Source of the DNA: Acanthococcus lagerstroemiae
Lineage: Eukaryota > Arthropoda > Insecta > Hemiptera > Eriococcidae
Direction: 5' to 3'
Length of the DNA stretch: 64,000 bases
Assembly (NCBI GenBank): GCA_031841125.1
Contig: CM063113.1
Location: 25,875,312-25,939,311 of the forward strand
This document shows, piece by piece, positions 21,641 to 32,389 of this stretch (position 1 is its first letter; the number at the start of each line of letters is the position of its first letter). Below the pieces are notes generated by a model. It searched no databases and had not been told where the DNA came from. It saw nothing but the letters and a program-made list of their open reading frames with translations. The translations under genes and the position numbers were made by a program.

Positions 21641-22455
21641 TTATAAATAAAACGGTGATAAATGTACGAAGAAATGTAAGTTTACATGTGCAGTGGTTAG
21701 GGAATTGCGTACAAAATTTAATTTTAACTTTGAAAAGTTTTTCTTTGATTTTTGGAGAGCAAAGTCAGCAATCACATCTTCAAAATTGAGCTGGCGACAG
21801 ATATCCCATTCTAGACTTAGTCGGGATAAATTTACTAGCCGTCCTTCAGACATGCTTGAACGCAGTCTGTTTTTAATCAGGTTTAACTTTGAAAGGGAAC
21901 GTTCGCCACTGACATTAGAGAACATTAATGATAAAAAAGTTCTAAGCATAGGTACCTAATTTCCACACGTTCGGGAACACATTTTTTAAATTATTTTGTG
22001 AAATAATTATTCTATATTGGAGCATTTCTATAGACACCTAATTTTCTTCATCATAATAAATTCTTGATGAACTCAACAAACTGAAGCAACTCATTCAGCA
22101 AGCCTTCATCCATATCTGCTGGATAAGAATTCACCAAAACTTTCTACCTTTTTCTCGCAAAGTGGCTCTCGCAAGAACGCAGTTCGAATAAAAAACCAAA
22201 ATTATCGCAAATGGTTTTATAGGTCTCGATTTTCTGACTCAAAGACGTACTGAACTGGTCAATAACTTGGATGACGGCCAGAATTCTGAATTTTTCTCGC
22301 GCTGTCATATTATCTCCTTCAGACAGAGGTCCTGCCGGAACCCAAAGGTTCAAGTCGTATATTTCTTCGCCTTTCACGTACTGATTCATGATGTGTCCGC
22401 ACATTTCTTTACCTGTTGCTTTATATTCGTCAAATTTATCTCGCTGAGAAATCAC
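21641..22455 (-). pseudogene. hAT transposase C-terminal remnant
   Basis: On the minus strand, 21,949-21,641 encodes FSNVSGERSLSKLNLIKNR followed by LRSSMSEGRLVNLSRLSLEW, the hAT C-terminal dimerisation region of the ZMYM1-like/DUF4371 transposase type. Upstream on the same strand, 22,455-22,144 encodes a conserved-looking piece with KFRILAVIQVIDQFSTSL and ETYKTICDNFGFLFEL, which fits the central part of the same protein. The two parts are in different frames with about 190 bases between, and the N-terminal BED-finger and catalytic part are absent, so the gene is dead. It could be related to the hAT MITE at 11,131, but their ends cannot be compared. Confidence 0.75.
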
Positions 22456-23180
22456 GAAGAGTTACAAAGACTTTCGTAAGTTAAAAGCTGTGTTTGAATT
22501 AGGACTTTTACATTGCAATTCTTGGCTTACGGCATCGAATCTTTGGAGCATAAGTATCATTTCAAAATCGAGCAAGTGCACCCCCTTTAGCAACTTGTTT
22601 TGAAATCTCCCCTTTACAGACTACTCCCAAGTCCCCAAAATCTACAATGAAGTACAAGATCGTCGCGTTTTTTCCATCGGTCTGAATGTCACACAGTTCA
22701 TTTTTCACCGGGTCCCCCCAAAAAGAGTCGCATAAATGTACTCATTAATTGTTTTCAATAATTGGAATTGATAAACAGAGTTCGAATTTCCATAGGTCTG
22801 GTTGTTCCAAGTTTTTCATCGGTCTGGAAGACATAATATTTCGACACAAAAACGATCGGTAAACTGCCCTACCTTCATTCTATGGCTCTAAATTGTACTA
22901 AATTGTACGTATTTTGTGTTCATATGTCCTTCATTATCCCTTAAATGGCACATCACCGATGACGCGTTTTCACGCACATCATGCGTGTATGAACGGTGGT
23001 ATGTACACGAATGCGAGGGCGCTTCACTGGTTTATCCCTTGTAAGTTGCAAATGCAGCAGAATCTAACCTTAATTTTAATTATTGTACGATGTTTGGAAA
23101 TTTTTGGAGTGGGGGGGGGGGGATTCGAGTCTTTTTCAAAAGCTAAATTTTTAAAACATGTTTATATTTCTGTAATTGTT
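22456..23180. other. Non-coding
   Basis: No supported feature. Short frames such as 22,914-23,462 run through a poly-G tract and a MITE and are not genes. Confidence 0.4.
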
Positions 23181-23355
23181 TGTAGGGGAGAGTGGGGAGC
23201 AATCGTAAAGATAAAAATGGGAAACAAAAATCATTTGAGATGTAAAAAAGTCCAAAATTTACGATGGTGGGGTGCAATTACCACAAAATCTCATAGTTTC
23301 CACATAAAACGTCAAAATGCAAAAACTGTCCGAATCCTCCCCACTCTCCCCTACA
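23181..23355. mobile_element. Short TIR element, 175 bp
   Basis: The left end TGTAGGGGAGAGTGGGGAGC is mirrored by TCCCCACTCTCCCCTACA at the right. Inner parts also pair weakly. No coding capacity. Confidence 0.75.
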
Positions 23356-24708
23356 GTATATTTTGTTTTGACGTTTATGCCAATGAGCCTTATTTTTTTA
23401 TGAAAAAAATATCACCCCCCTTTGGAGTTCCACCGGGGGCTTACACCAAAACGAATTCATAGCTAATATTGAAATATTTACCAAATTTCTTATTATTTGA
23501 CTACTGAACAATCTAAGTTACAACTATGAATCTATTGTTACCTATTATGATTACAATAAGTACGACTTACACCTTTCAGTTCCTTTCATAGATATACTTA
23601 ATGCCCATAAAAATGACTGCAGTTTCAAACTGAAACTCGAGAGGTTGTTGTATGCTCATAACCTTTATTTTTCATGAATATCAATTTAAGAAAGCGGAAA
23701 GATATACTATATTTATTTTTTCGAGATACTTTTACGTGTGTTAAATATAATAATTATTCATGTGCTTATCTCCATGTTTGATAGGGCGAGATCAATGGAA
23801 TTGTGCGATTATGACTAACTTTTCAGGTACCAGTTCCGAAGAATTCCATCGATTTGGCTGAGTTTTCAAGTACCAGACCGATGGAACATTGAAAATTCAG
23901 AACGTGATGCCCTCCTCCCCTTGGAGTATGAATTGGGCTGAACTGCCTTTTTGGTCTGTGGAATACCTCAGCAATGAATCCCCCCCCCCTAAAAAAAAGA
24001 AACATGCAAAATGACTTTCCAAAAATTATTTTTCACTACTTAAAAATTGACGCTTTTCGAAAAATCACCCCACATAGGCTATACAGCCTGATTGAAGACA
24101 GAAATATTACGAATCATTTTGACTGATCCAGAATTTATGCTACAGACATGTGAAAAACCAATGGTATTGCTTGAGAATTTTCATACAATTTAGTATTGGC
24201 ACCTTAAGCATACCCAAAACTGGAGGTCCGAAGTGACCTTAATTTTCTCATTGGTGAACATAGAATTTATGAAATAAAACGCAATGTCTTCGAAATTTCT
24301 TCGATCCAACGGATCTCAGCATCGGATCCGTTTCTACTCATTCCCATCAACTAATATCTGGCATTTCCCCTCTTTCCTCTTCATGGTCCTTAAATGCCAT
24401 AACTTAAGTTCTTTTTTGTAGTCACAAACGATATTTTCTCAAGTCTACAGTTTTAAAAATGTTTATCAACACGAATCATATTTGTAGTATTGAACTCCCG
24501 CTGAAAGGAAGAATGAGCGGTGGAGGAGGATCAAAGACACATAGTTTGGATTTTCATATGGGTTTGGCTGTAAACTCAAAATTTTGACATGGGGAGTTGG
24601 TGCGGAATCAGAAATGTAAAATGCAATATGGATAGTTACATACATAGGCTTAAAGGATCGTTAAATTCATATTTCCGGTAACGGTTCGCCCCAAATTGCA
24701 TATTGTAG

Positions 24709-24709
<1 letters not shown>
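23356..24709. other. Non-coding
   Basis: AT-rich, with a C run near 23,980. I see no gene or repeat that I can support. Confidence 0.4.

Positions 24710-24744
<35 letters not shown>
24710..24744. repeat. (TA)n tract, left edge of the 22.9-kb block
   Basis: Seventeen or so TA units directly abutting GATTTTCTAAAGGGAGAAAT. A second tract at 47,639-47,672 abuts the related inverted sequence. Confidence 0.95.
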
Positions 24745-24747
<3 letters not shown>

Positions 24748-25220
24748 TTTTCTAAAGGGAGAAATGGCGTCTTTTTTAGATTCCAACAGGAGAAGTGACT
24801 TCCTTTTGGAAAAGTGACGTCTTTTGAAGGACGTCATTTTTCCTTGCGGTTTATACACATTAGAATGACCCCAGGAGCATGCACAAAAAATTTGAGCGGG
24901 ACGTCATTTTTCCAAATATACAAACCCCCTTACCCCTATAATGTGTGGTTTTCACACTAGAGCGCAGCGCAGTTTTATACACCGAGTATATTGCTGCCCA
25001 CTTCAACAGGTAAAATGACACTGGAAGTTTATACAATTTCACCGCAACGGGCAAAATGACGTCCTCTTTCCGGCAACACTGCACTGCATTCAAATTACAC
25101 GGGCCCGACTGTTTGTGTCTAAGTTAATGTCTAGTGTCTACATTATTAGTTGATAAAGGGAATGAAAATGAATTATCGTTCATCAGTTGATGGTGTACTA
25201 TTTCTCATCTCTGTGTAAAT
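24745..25220 (+). repeat. Left subterminal region with repeated TGACGTC words
   Basis: Recurrent words are AGAAGTGACTTCC (about 24,792), AAAAGTGACGTCTTTT (about 24,810), GGACGTCATTTTTCC (about 24,829), GGGACGTCATTTTTCC (about 24,898) and AAAATGACGTCCTCTTTCC (about 25,052). They occur in both orientations within 300 bases. Clustered subterminal words of this kind are often transposase-binding sites, though the core is also a CREB/ATF-type palindrome. Confidence 0.7.
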
Positions 25221-25373
25221 ATGAATGATCCAGCTCTGTTCAACATATTTCGAGTAGATGAAGATGAGGATCTCGAAGCTCTCCGAAACATTTTTCGCTC
25301 CAAAAAAGACATGATGTATAATAGCCTGACCAGAGTTCGACGATGTAGTATGGAGAAATTTTCAAAATTTTGA
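25221..25373 (+). CDS. Short 50-codon frame at the left end of the block, unknown
   Basis: The ATG at 25,221 follows the GACGTC-rich subterminal region. The product begins MNDPALFNIFRVDEDEDLEA, continues with a basic-amphipathic NIFRSKKDMMYNSLTRVRR and stops at 25,371. The position (first ATG inside the end of the element) and balanced composition suggest the remnant of an element protein's N-terminus, but I recognise no family. The downstream tandem repeat re-uses part of it: LRKIF-like peptides recur in units 2 and 3. Confidence 0.3.
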   Translation: MNDPALFNIFRVDEDEDLEALRNIFRSKKDMMYNSLTRVRRCSMEKFSKF

Positions 25374-26012
25374 AAATGAAAAAATTGAGTTCATGACTCA
25401 TTTCCACTCAGTTTTTCACGCTGAATTCAACGTTGTCCAAATTCGGCGGCGACCCCTCGTTCCTAAGATACGCACAAAAATGTTTGTGAAATTTTTCAAA
25501 ATATGATGGTAGCTCAATTTTGATGACGGATCGAATTAATCTCGAAAATTTGAGTCATGTACACCAGCTCCCGACCCCGAAGCTCTCCGAAAAATTTTTC
25601 GCCTCAAAAAAGACATAATGTATTGAGAAATTTTCAAAATTTCGAAAATCAAAAAATCGAGTTTACGACTCATTTTTACTCAATTTCTCACGCTGAGTTC
25701 AAAGTCGTTGACCAAATTCGGCAGGACCCTTCGTGTCCGAGATACACTCAAAAATGTTGGTGAAATTTGTCAAGAAAGGATGGTAGCCCAATTTTGACGA
25801 CAGATTCGAATTTGTCTCAAAAATTTGAGTCATGTACACCAGCTCTTCGAAAAATTTTTCGCCCCAAAATAGACACGATGCAGCATCGAGAATTTTTCAA
25901 AATTTCGAAAATCAAAAAGATCAAGTTCACGACTTATTTCCGCTCAATTTTTCACGCTGAGTTCAAATTCGCTGACCAAATTCGGCGGCGATCCTTCGTT
26001 TCCGAGATGAAA
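25265..26012. repeat. Tandem repeat of about 260-310 bp, three units
   Basis: Units begin around 25,275, 25,585 and 25,845. Each has CTCTCCGAAAAATTTTTCGC, then TTTTCAAAATTTCGAAAATC, then TTTCACGCTGAGTTCAA, ATTCGGCGGCGACC and, except in the last, TTTGAGTCATGTACACCAGC. Units differ by 10-15 percent by eye. The open frames at 25,557-25,763 and 25,767-26,015 are shadows of the repeat. Confidence 0.85.
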
Positions 26013-26449
26013 TAAATTATCGAAATTAAGAATCGAAGGGAAACCTTACTGCTTTTCTCGAAGAAAAATAAATCATCTTAGATAAAAAGAACTGTTTCTT
26101 TCTTTTGAGGAGGAGGAACCAAATCTGCATAAAAAGAACCTGAACTTATTTTTTTTTCAGTAAAAGAGAACTACAAATTGATTTGAATTTCTGTTTGTAA
26201 AATTCTGTGTAATTCATAAACGATCTTCAAAATTGAACTGGAAGGTAACTTCCGCTATTCAATACGAAGCTGGAGGAAGATTCTGACGTCCTTAATGATT
26301 TGAAATAAATAAAAATCCAGTGTCGCAACATTTTGTTCAATTTTTCAGATTCATTCAATTTTTATGCGGACTTTAGTTTTTTGGAAACATTTGAACAAGC
26401 ATTAGAGAAAATCGAACAGGAACAGTAGAAACGTTTCAAAAGGTTACAG
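26013..26449. other. AT-rich, non-coding
   Basis: No feature seen. Confidence 0.4.
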
Positions 26450-26780
26450 TTCTAAAAGCTCAAATTTCCATACTTTGTTCAATTTTTAATGCCAAGTTAG
26501 TTTCATCTGACTTGGATCGTCCCAAATTTGGATGTTTAGTTTCAAATCAAGCCTAGACAAAAGGACTGATGCAATCAGTATTCAAATTCAGCGGCTTACT
26601 GATACTTTTCTCGTTAGTTCTATGTTCAAGCCTTTTTTGTTAAGGAGACATTATTTTTAACTACAGCAAACTTCACTCAAAAAACTTTTTTAATGCCGTA
26701 TTCAATTCAAGTTTCAAATTTTTGCTATTTCTGAAATTCATCAAAATTCTTATAGACTTTTTAATGAGTTATTAGGTCCA
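26450..26780 (+). repeat. Direct repeat, partner 29,030-29,370
   Basis: Shared landmarks are CATCTGACTTGGATCGTC, GATGCAATCAGTATTC, TTACTGATACTTTTCTC and TTTTTAATGCCGTATTCAAT. The second copy is 2.58 kb further on in the same orientation, about 85-90 percent alike by eye. Confidence 0.8.
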
Positions 26781-29029
26781 TTTTTATGAATTTTTCGATT
26801 ACTAAGATTTTTTATTCTTCAAAATTTGTATTGTCATTTACCAATCCTGACAAAATTGAAAAGAAAACGAATTCAAAGAATTAGGAAAGTGAGCTCAGTT
26901 AAACAGTAGGTAGCACTTCTCAAAAAAATCGTATACGAAAAAACTGAGTAAGATCCATTGAATGTTGTGGTCAAACAGGAAAACAGTCAATTAGTTACGA
27001 GTAATGATAATTTTGAAGAAGAAAAAAAAAAGAACCAAATTATTTGACAATATTTAAAATTGAACTTTATTTGACATCACTAACTTTGAAACAATATTCT
27101 AATTCAAGAACCGTGGTAAAATCCATTTATGACTGTATAGACAGACAGAGACGATGATCAGTTACGCAGCATTCAGAAATTGAAAAAATCTTGAAGGGTT
27201 GCAAAATTGAAACGTAAATTTTATTTGACGTCATGAGCTATTATCAATTAGTTTACAAAAACCTGGCGAAATTCGCGGAAAATTACTGTCGCAGAATGAT
27301 CACAAAGTTATACAATTTTGAAGGGGCTGGGAGGTTGATCAAGATATGGGCATGAGACTTATATTATCAACTCGAATACGAAAATTGTACCCTACTCAAG
27401 GAAAGTTGCTATCATTTCATGAAAGTCATCGATTAGTTAACATTTTAATTTAAAAATAAGTATTAAATTCAAGTAATTCGTCGAAATATAAGCTTGAATC
27501 TGATTCAATATGGGGAGTCTTCAAAACGTTTGTGAAAGAAATTTGAGTAAGATTCTTGAAAAATTGTAGTCCCATTCTGAAAATGATATGGAAGAATTAC
27601 AACAATAATGCGAAGAGGAAATTTAGGAATTCGCTAAACTCGAGAATGTTGAAAACTAATTTGATATGATAGCAAATGTTGTCAGCCACCCAGAGTACGA
27701 AATTTAGCTTGATTTTTGGAAAATTGCCATCACTAAAGAAAAATCATCACAAAGTTGTGACAAGACTTTTAAGGGAGAGAAAAAAAATTGATATTCGAAT
27801 GATTCCACAAAATGACAACCTGATCTATAAACCGTGAATTTTTCATTTAAGACTACGAAAACTCTCCAATAACTGAAAAACGACGAAATCCTGTTCGTTT
27901 TCCCCGCAGATAACCATTATCGATGAAGAACGAGAAGAGTAGGGTAACAGGGCACTGCGTGGCTACTTGCCCCCTTCCCTAATGAAACACAAAATCTGGC
28001 TTTACTTCATATCTTCACTCACTTACAAAAGCCTTGGTCAACCAGCTTATGTAAATTTACAGCGAGTTAGCAGCGCGCTATAGATTTTTTCAGTCCAAAA
28101 TATTTCAAAAAATTTTAGAAAATCTTAGAAAATTAATTGAAGTTTTACAAATTAGAAATATTCCACAATAACTTGAAGACTCCAGAGAAAATTTTAAATA
28201 TTACAATTTTTATTTTATTTTCCAAAGATGCATAATAGCCATAAATCTTGGAAAATTTAAAAAACTCAGAAATAATTACGGACAGAACTCCAACAAAAAA
28301 TCGGAACATTCTACCAAATTATGCAACATGTGATGACATTTAAAGAGCACACTAATCAAATTCGGATCAAAATAATTTCCAGAACTGAAAATAATGAAAA
28401 AGCTCGAAAGGAACTCCATAACTTTTTTAAAAAAGTGAATGTACCTAAAAAATTCAAAATATCCAGGACTTTATAACAATTTTCAAATTTAAAAAATTTA
28501 TGAAATTTATTAGTCGATTGTCAAAAAAAAAATCTATACGTCAGGAAACAAGCGATCAAGAATCCTCATTCCAGTACCTAGTCCACTTTTTCTGGCATAA
28601 TCAAATTGACTTCTTCGGAGAGGAAAATCTAGGAAACTGGCGTGCCAACACGAGTCATATCGAAAATCTGATTGAGTTTCCAAATGCAGCGACATAAAAA
28701 CCTCTATTTCGATATGTTTTTCGATTTACTGAGTTACGTTGATTTTGTCTATTAGAAAACTATTAAGAATTCTCAAATTTAGTAATCAAAAAAATGCTTA
28801 CCTCAAGTGGGCCTATTTGAAAGTTCTAAATTCGGATTACGCGGCATAAATCGAAATTGGAGGATTAAAAATTTGACACTTTTCGAACTCAGCGATGAAT
28901 GACACTCGTATACCTATTTGACACACTGATCAACTTTTTTAGCAAAATCCAATGGCCTCTTAGAACAGAAAAAAATTGAATTTTGGGGCCCACGTTGGGA
29001 TTCAATAGAAAATCTAACGCGGTTATAAA
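26781..29029. other. AT-rich repeat-like filler
   Basis: No gene. The sequence is full of short AAAATTGAAA, TTTCAAAATTT and GAAAATT words and looks like diverged copies of a tandem array. Frame 28,500-28,697 is not supported. Confidence 0.4.
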
Positions 29030-29370
29030 TCAATGATCTAAAAATTCCAATTTCCGTACTTCGTCCAATTTTCAAAGGCAAATTAGTTTCATCTGATTCA
29101 GATCGTCTGAAATTTGGATTTTTGGGTTCGAATCAGGGCCACACAAAAGAATTGATGCAGTCAGTATTCGAATTCAGCGACTTACTGATACTTTTCTCAA
29201 TTAGTTCTATGTTTAAGCCTTATTTTTATTTTTTTTTTTTTTTTAGGAGAAAATTTTTTAAAAAACAGAGAACGTTACTCAAAAAACTTTTTTAATGCCG
29301 TATTCAATTCAAGTTTCGAATTTTAGCTATTTCTGAAGTTCTTCAGAATTCTTATTGACTTTTTCGTAAG
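29030..29370 (+). repeat. Direct repeat, partner 26,450-26,780
   Basis: Second copy of the repeat described at 26,450. It carries an extra T-run near 29,225. Confidence 0.8.
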
Positions 29371-29439
29371 TCATTTAAAAAGATCAAAATCAGTATGTAT
29401 ATCATAACCCCTCGATTATAATCATTATATATTTTTTTT

Positions 29440-30765
29440 TTTTTCGCATATCTTACCCAAGGTTTGCATACGAGTTAATATTGAATTTAGTAGGTACACT
29501 TTTCCACTCGGTAAAATTATTTTTAATTTCGGGATTTTTTTTTCAAAATTTTTGCGAACACTCCTTTAGTACATTCTCAGAGAGACTGCAATCTACCACG
29601 AATCAGGTTGACTTTTCCTATTCTGTTTGATTGAAGGTTTACATAAAATCAGGTCCATTTTCATGCATTTTTCAAATTCTAAGGTATTACTTTCTTCAAA
29701 TTTTGTATTGTCATTTATCAAAAATGTAATTAGAATATTTCAGAAATCTTTCTCAATTTTTGTACCCGAGTTGTTCGGAGACTAAAAATTTCGAACTAAT
29801 GTTCAATTTTTCCAATTTATCAAATTTTCCATTTTGACCCGTTATTATTAAGTATACTAACTTTCTGATCATTTTTTCTGAGGTGAACACAATTTTCCCT
29901 GAATCTTATATTTCAAATACAGGTTGTCTGAAAACTCAAGACAAATTTTTCTATTCTGTTAAATTATTCGAATTTCAATATTTTTTATATTTCATCAAAA
30001 TTCTTGTCGTATCTTACGCATTTGTTCACAGGTTGACTAAAGAAATTTTCCACGAATCAAACTGAATTTCCCTATATGAAGTGAAATTAAACTAGTGATT
30101 TGAATTTATTTAAATTTTTTAATTTGAAGACTTTTTTCAAAATTTGAGTTTCTTTTCCTTCAAATCGTTACCATACCAAACTTCGATTATTTTTTCAAAA
30201 TGTGAATACAATTTTCCTTAGAACTTAAATCGTACTATATTTTCTTGTATGATTAATTGAAGATTCTCGATATTAAATAAAGTCCATTATCTGAATTTGG
30301 CAAATTATTCCAATTTTAAGATCTTTTCATCAAAATTTTCGGATAGCACACTGACCATCTCCTCAGGATGACTGTAATTTTCTACGAATCTGGCTGAATC
30401 TTCGCATGCAAGTTGGCGGAAGACTACATCAAATGATGTTCATTTTCACCTTATTCGGAGTTTTCGCATTCTTAAATTTTTTATACCCTTCTTTTGAATA
30501 CCAGTAGTCTGAAGACTCACGAAATAATTTTCTATAATATTATTAAATTATTGGAATTTCATTTTGTTTTTGTTTCATCCAATTTTTTTTTATATCTCGC
30601 TCGTTTTTTTAGGGGATGACTGAAATTTTTCACGAATGAGACTGAATTTTCCTATGCGAAATAAAATCGAACTGGTGGATATCAAATTGATTTAAATTTT
30701 CAAATTCGTGGAATTGGTTTTAGAAATTTGAGTTATTTTTATGGGTCCATTACCCTGGCCCCCCA
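29440..30765 (+). repeat. Diverged tandem repeat family; copies at 46,284-47,200
   Basis: A loosely conserved unit recurs near 29,590, 30,040, 30,370 and 30,615, marked by GACTGAAATTTTCCACGAAT, then CTGAATTTTCCTATGCGAA and a downstream TTCAAATTCGTGGAATTGG-like stretch. Parts recur right of the palindrome: 30,523-30,640 matches 46,281-46,382 and 30,135-30,366 matches 46,415-46,623. It ends at GGGTCCATTACCCTGG (30,744), the same word that caps the inner ends of the palindrome arms. Confidence 0.7.
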
Positions 30766-30769
30766 AATT

Positions 30770-31480
30770 TGAATTTAGACCCGATTTTGGGTTAGGGGAA
30801 ATGTACCCGAAATGTACCCAAATGTACCGCTATTATTACAAAATGTACCTCCTCCCCTTGCGAAGGGGGATCTAAAGTCCTTTGGTGGGGCCAGGGTAAC
30901 GGGAGCCCCCCCAATTTGTCTGATTTTGTCAAATTTGGTTCGAATGAAATGTACCCGAAATGTACCGAAATGCACCACCAATTATCTGAAATGTACCCCC
31001 TTTATAGCCGCGGGGGGGGATTCAAGTTGGTGGGGCCGTGGCAACGTTAGCCCCCCCCCAGTCGTTCCACCTTCACCGAATTTGGGCAGAATGAAATGTA
31101 CCCGAAATGTACCGAAATGTACCATCAATTATCTGAAATGTACCTCCCTTATCGCCGCAGGGGGGAGGATCAAATATGGTGGGGCTGTGGTAATGTTAGC
31201 CCCCCTTCCATTTGTTCCACTTTCACCGAATTTGGGCAGAATGAAATGTACCCGAAATGTACCCAAATGTACCATCAATTATATAAAATGTACTCCCTCC
31301 CGTCCCATGTAATGACCAAAAGTATGAGGGGGCCGAAATGAATTAGAGCTCCCAACTCAGCTGATTTCGTCAGATTTGGTTCGAATGAAATGTACCCGAA
31401 ATGTACCACCAGTTATTGGAAATGTACCTCCTCCCTTCCCATGTAATGGCCAAAAGTATAAGGGGCCGAAATTAATTAGA
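30770..31480 (+). repeat. Tandem repeat of about 146 bp with ATGTACC words, five units
   Basis: GAAATGTACCCGAAATGTAC occurs at about 30,800, 30,946, 31,093, 31,243 and 31,386. Each block contains two to four ATGTACC words followed by a C/G-rich portion (such as CCCCTTATCGCCGC) and TTTGTTCCACTTTCACCGAA or a variant. The internal short period nested in the longer period is clear. The 166-codon frame across it is a repeat artefact. Confidence 0.9.
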
Positions 31481-31589
31481 GCCCCCAACTTTACCTATTT
31501 CGTCTAATTTGGTTCGGAATATAATTATTTTGGTACTTCATTAGTGTTAAGGAATATTCAGATATTCACACTTAACGAAAATATTAATA

Positions 31590-31626
31590 AACTAGGGGGC
31601 TCCGCCCCCTGCCCGCTTCGCGGGCC
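31590..31626. other. GC-rich double hairpin at the left tip of the palindrome
   Basis: CTAG is followed by GGGGGCTCCGCCCCC (6-bp stem, TCC loop) and GCCCGCTTCGCGGGC (6-bp stem, TTC loop). The right tip at 46,246-46,280 repeats it inverted with small changes. Paired terminal hairpins next to CTAG recall Helitron-type 3' ends (hairpin then CTRR), but here the same end is present at both tips. Confidence 0.7.
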
Positions 31627-32389
31627 AACCCCCCGGAGTTAATGAAATATAGGTTAATTTGCACTATAGAAACACAGAATTTATTTTATGTATATAGGAA
31701 AAAAAGTTAACCTCTATGAGGATGCACCTATTATCATTACACAGAGATACAACTTATGTAAATATCAAACTACAGTATATGCATATACTGTAACTATTTC
31801 AAATTTAGAAGTGTCCACTGCAGGTAAAGTCGTTGATACATAGAGATAGATGATCTCATACTGTCCGAGAGAAAAAAGCAGTTTTAATCAAAACATGTAT
31901 TTTTTCGACTTCACATCAAGTTTACTGTTTCAAGGGAGACACATTGGAAATGTTAAACAAAGGCTAAAGAAATCAAGTAAAACTTCATTTTTCTACATGC
32001 ACAGTTCTAATTATGGATTTTAAATATGACAGGTTATGTCATAACAAATGTATTAATATTATTCAGAAGTGAGTTTATCTACTTTACATATGAAAAACAA
32101 TATAGCCTATTACATGAAAAAAATTGAATTTTGTCTAGGCTTTAAATTCATTATCAACCGAGTAACCATTTTTTACGATTTTTCGGACTTCTGAGTATAC
32201 GTTCCCTTCTGAAATTTCTAGTTATGGTCCCTAAGAGAGAAATTCAAGAACATAAAAATACTACATAAATCAATGATTTGTGAGTTAAATACTATTACGG
32301 CTACAAATTTCACTGTTCTGATATACCTTATGACTCTTTAAAAGACTTGGAACAAAAAATAAACAGGAGCTCACGGAAAATTATTTCTT

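Noticed and set aside
22914..23462. 182-codon plus-strand frame
   Set aside because: It passes through a poly-G tract and the 175-bp TIR element and has no recognisable domain.
26781..29029. Possible CRISPR-like or regularly spaced array
   Set aside because: The recurring words are AT-rich, imperfect and irregularly spaced; this is an animal genome and the pattern fits diverged satellite.
30812..31312. 166-codon frame rich in MKCTRNVPKCT repeats
   Set aside because: It is a direct reading of the 146-bp ATGTACC tandem repeat.
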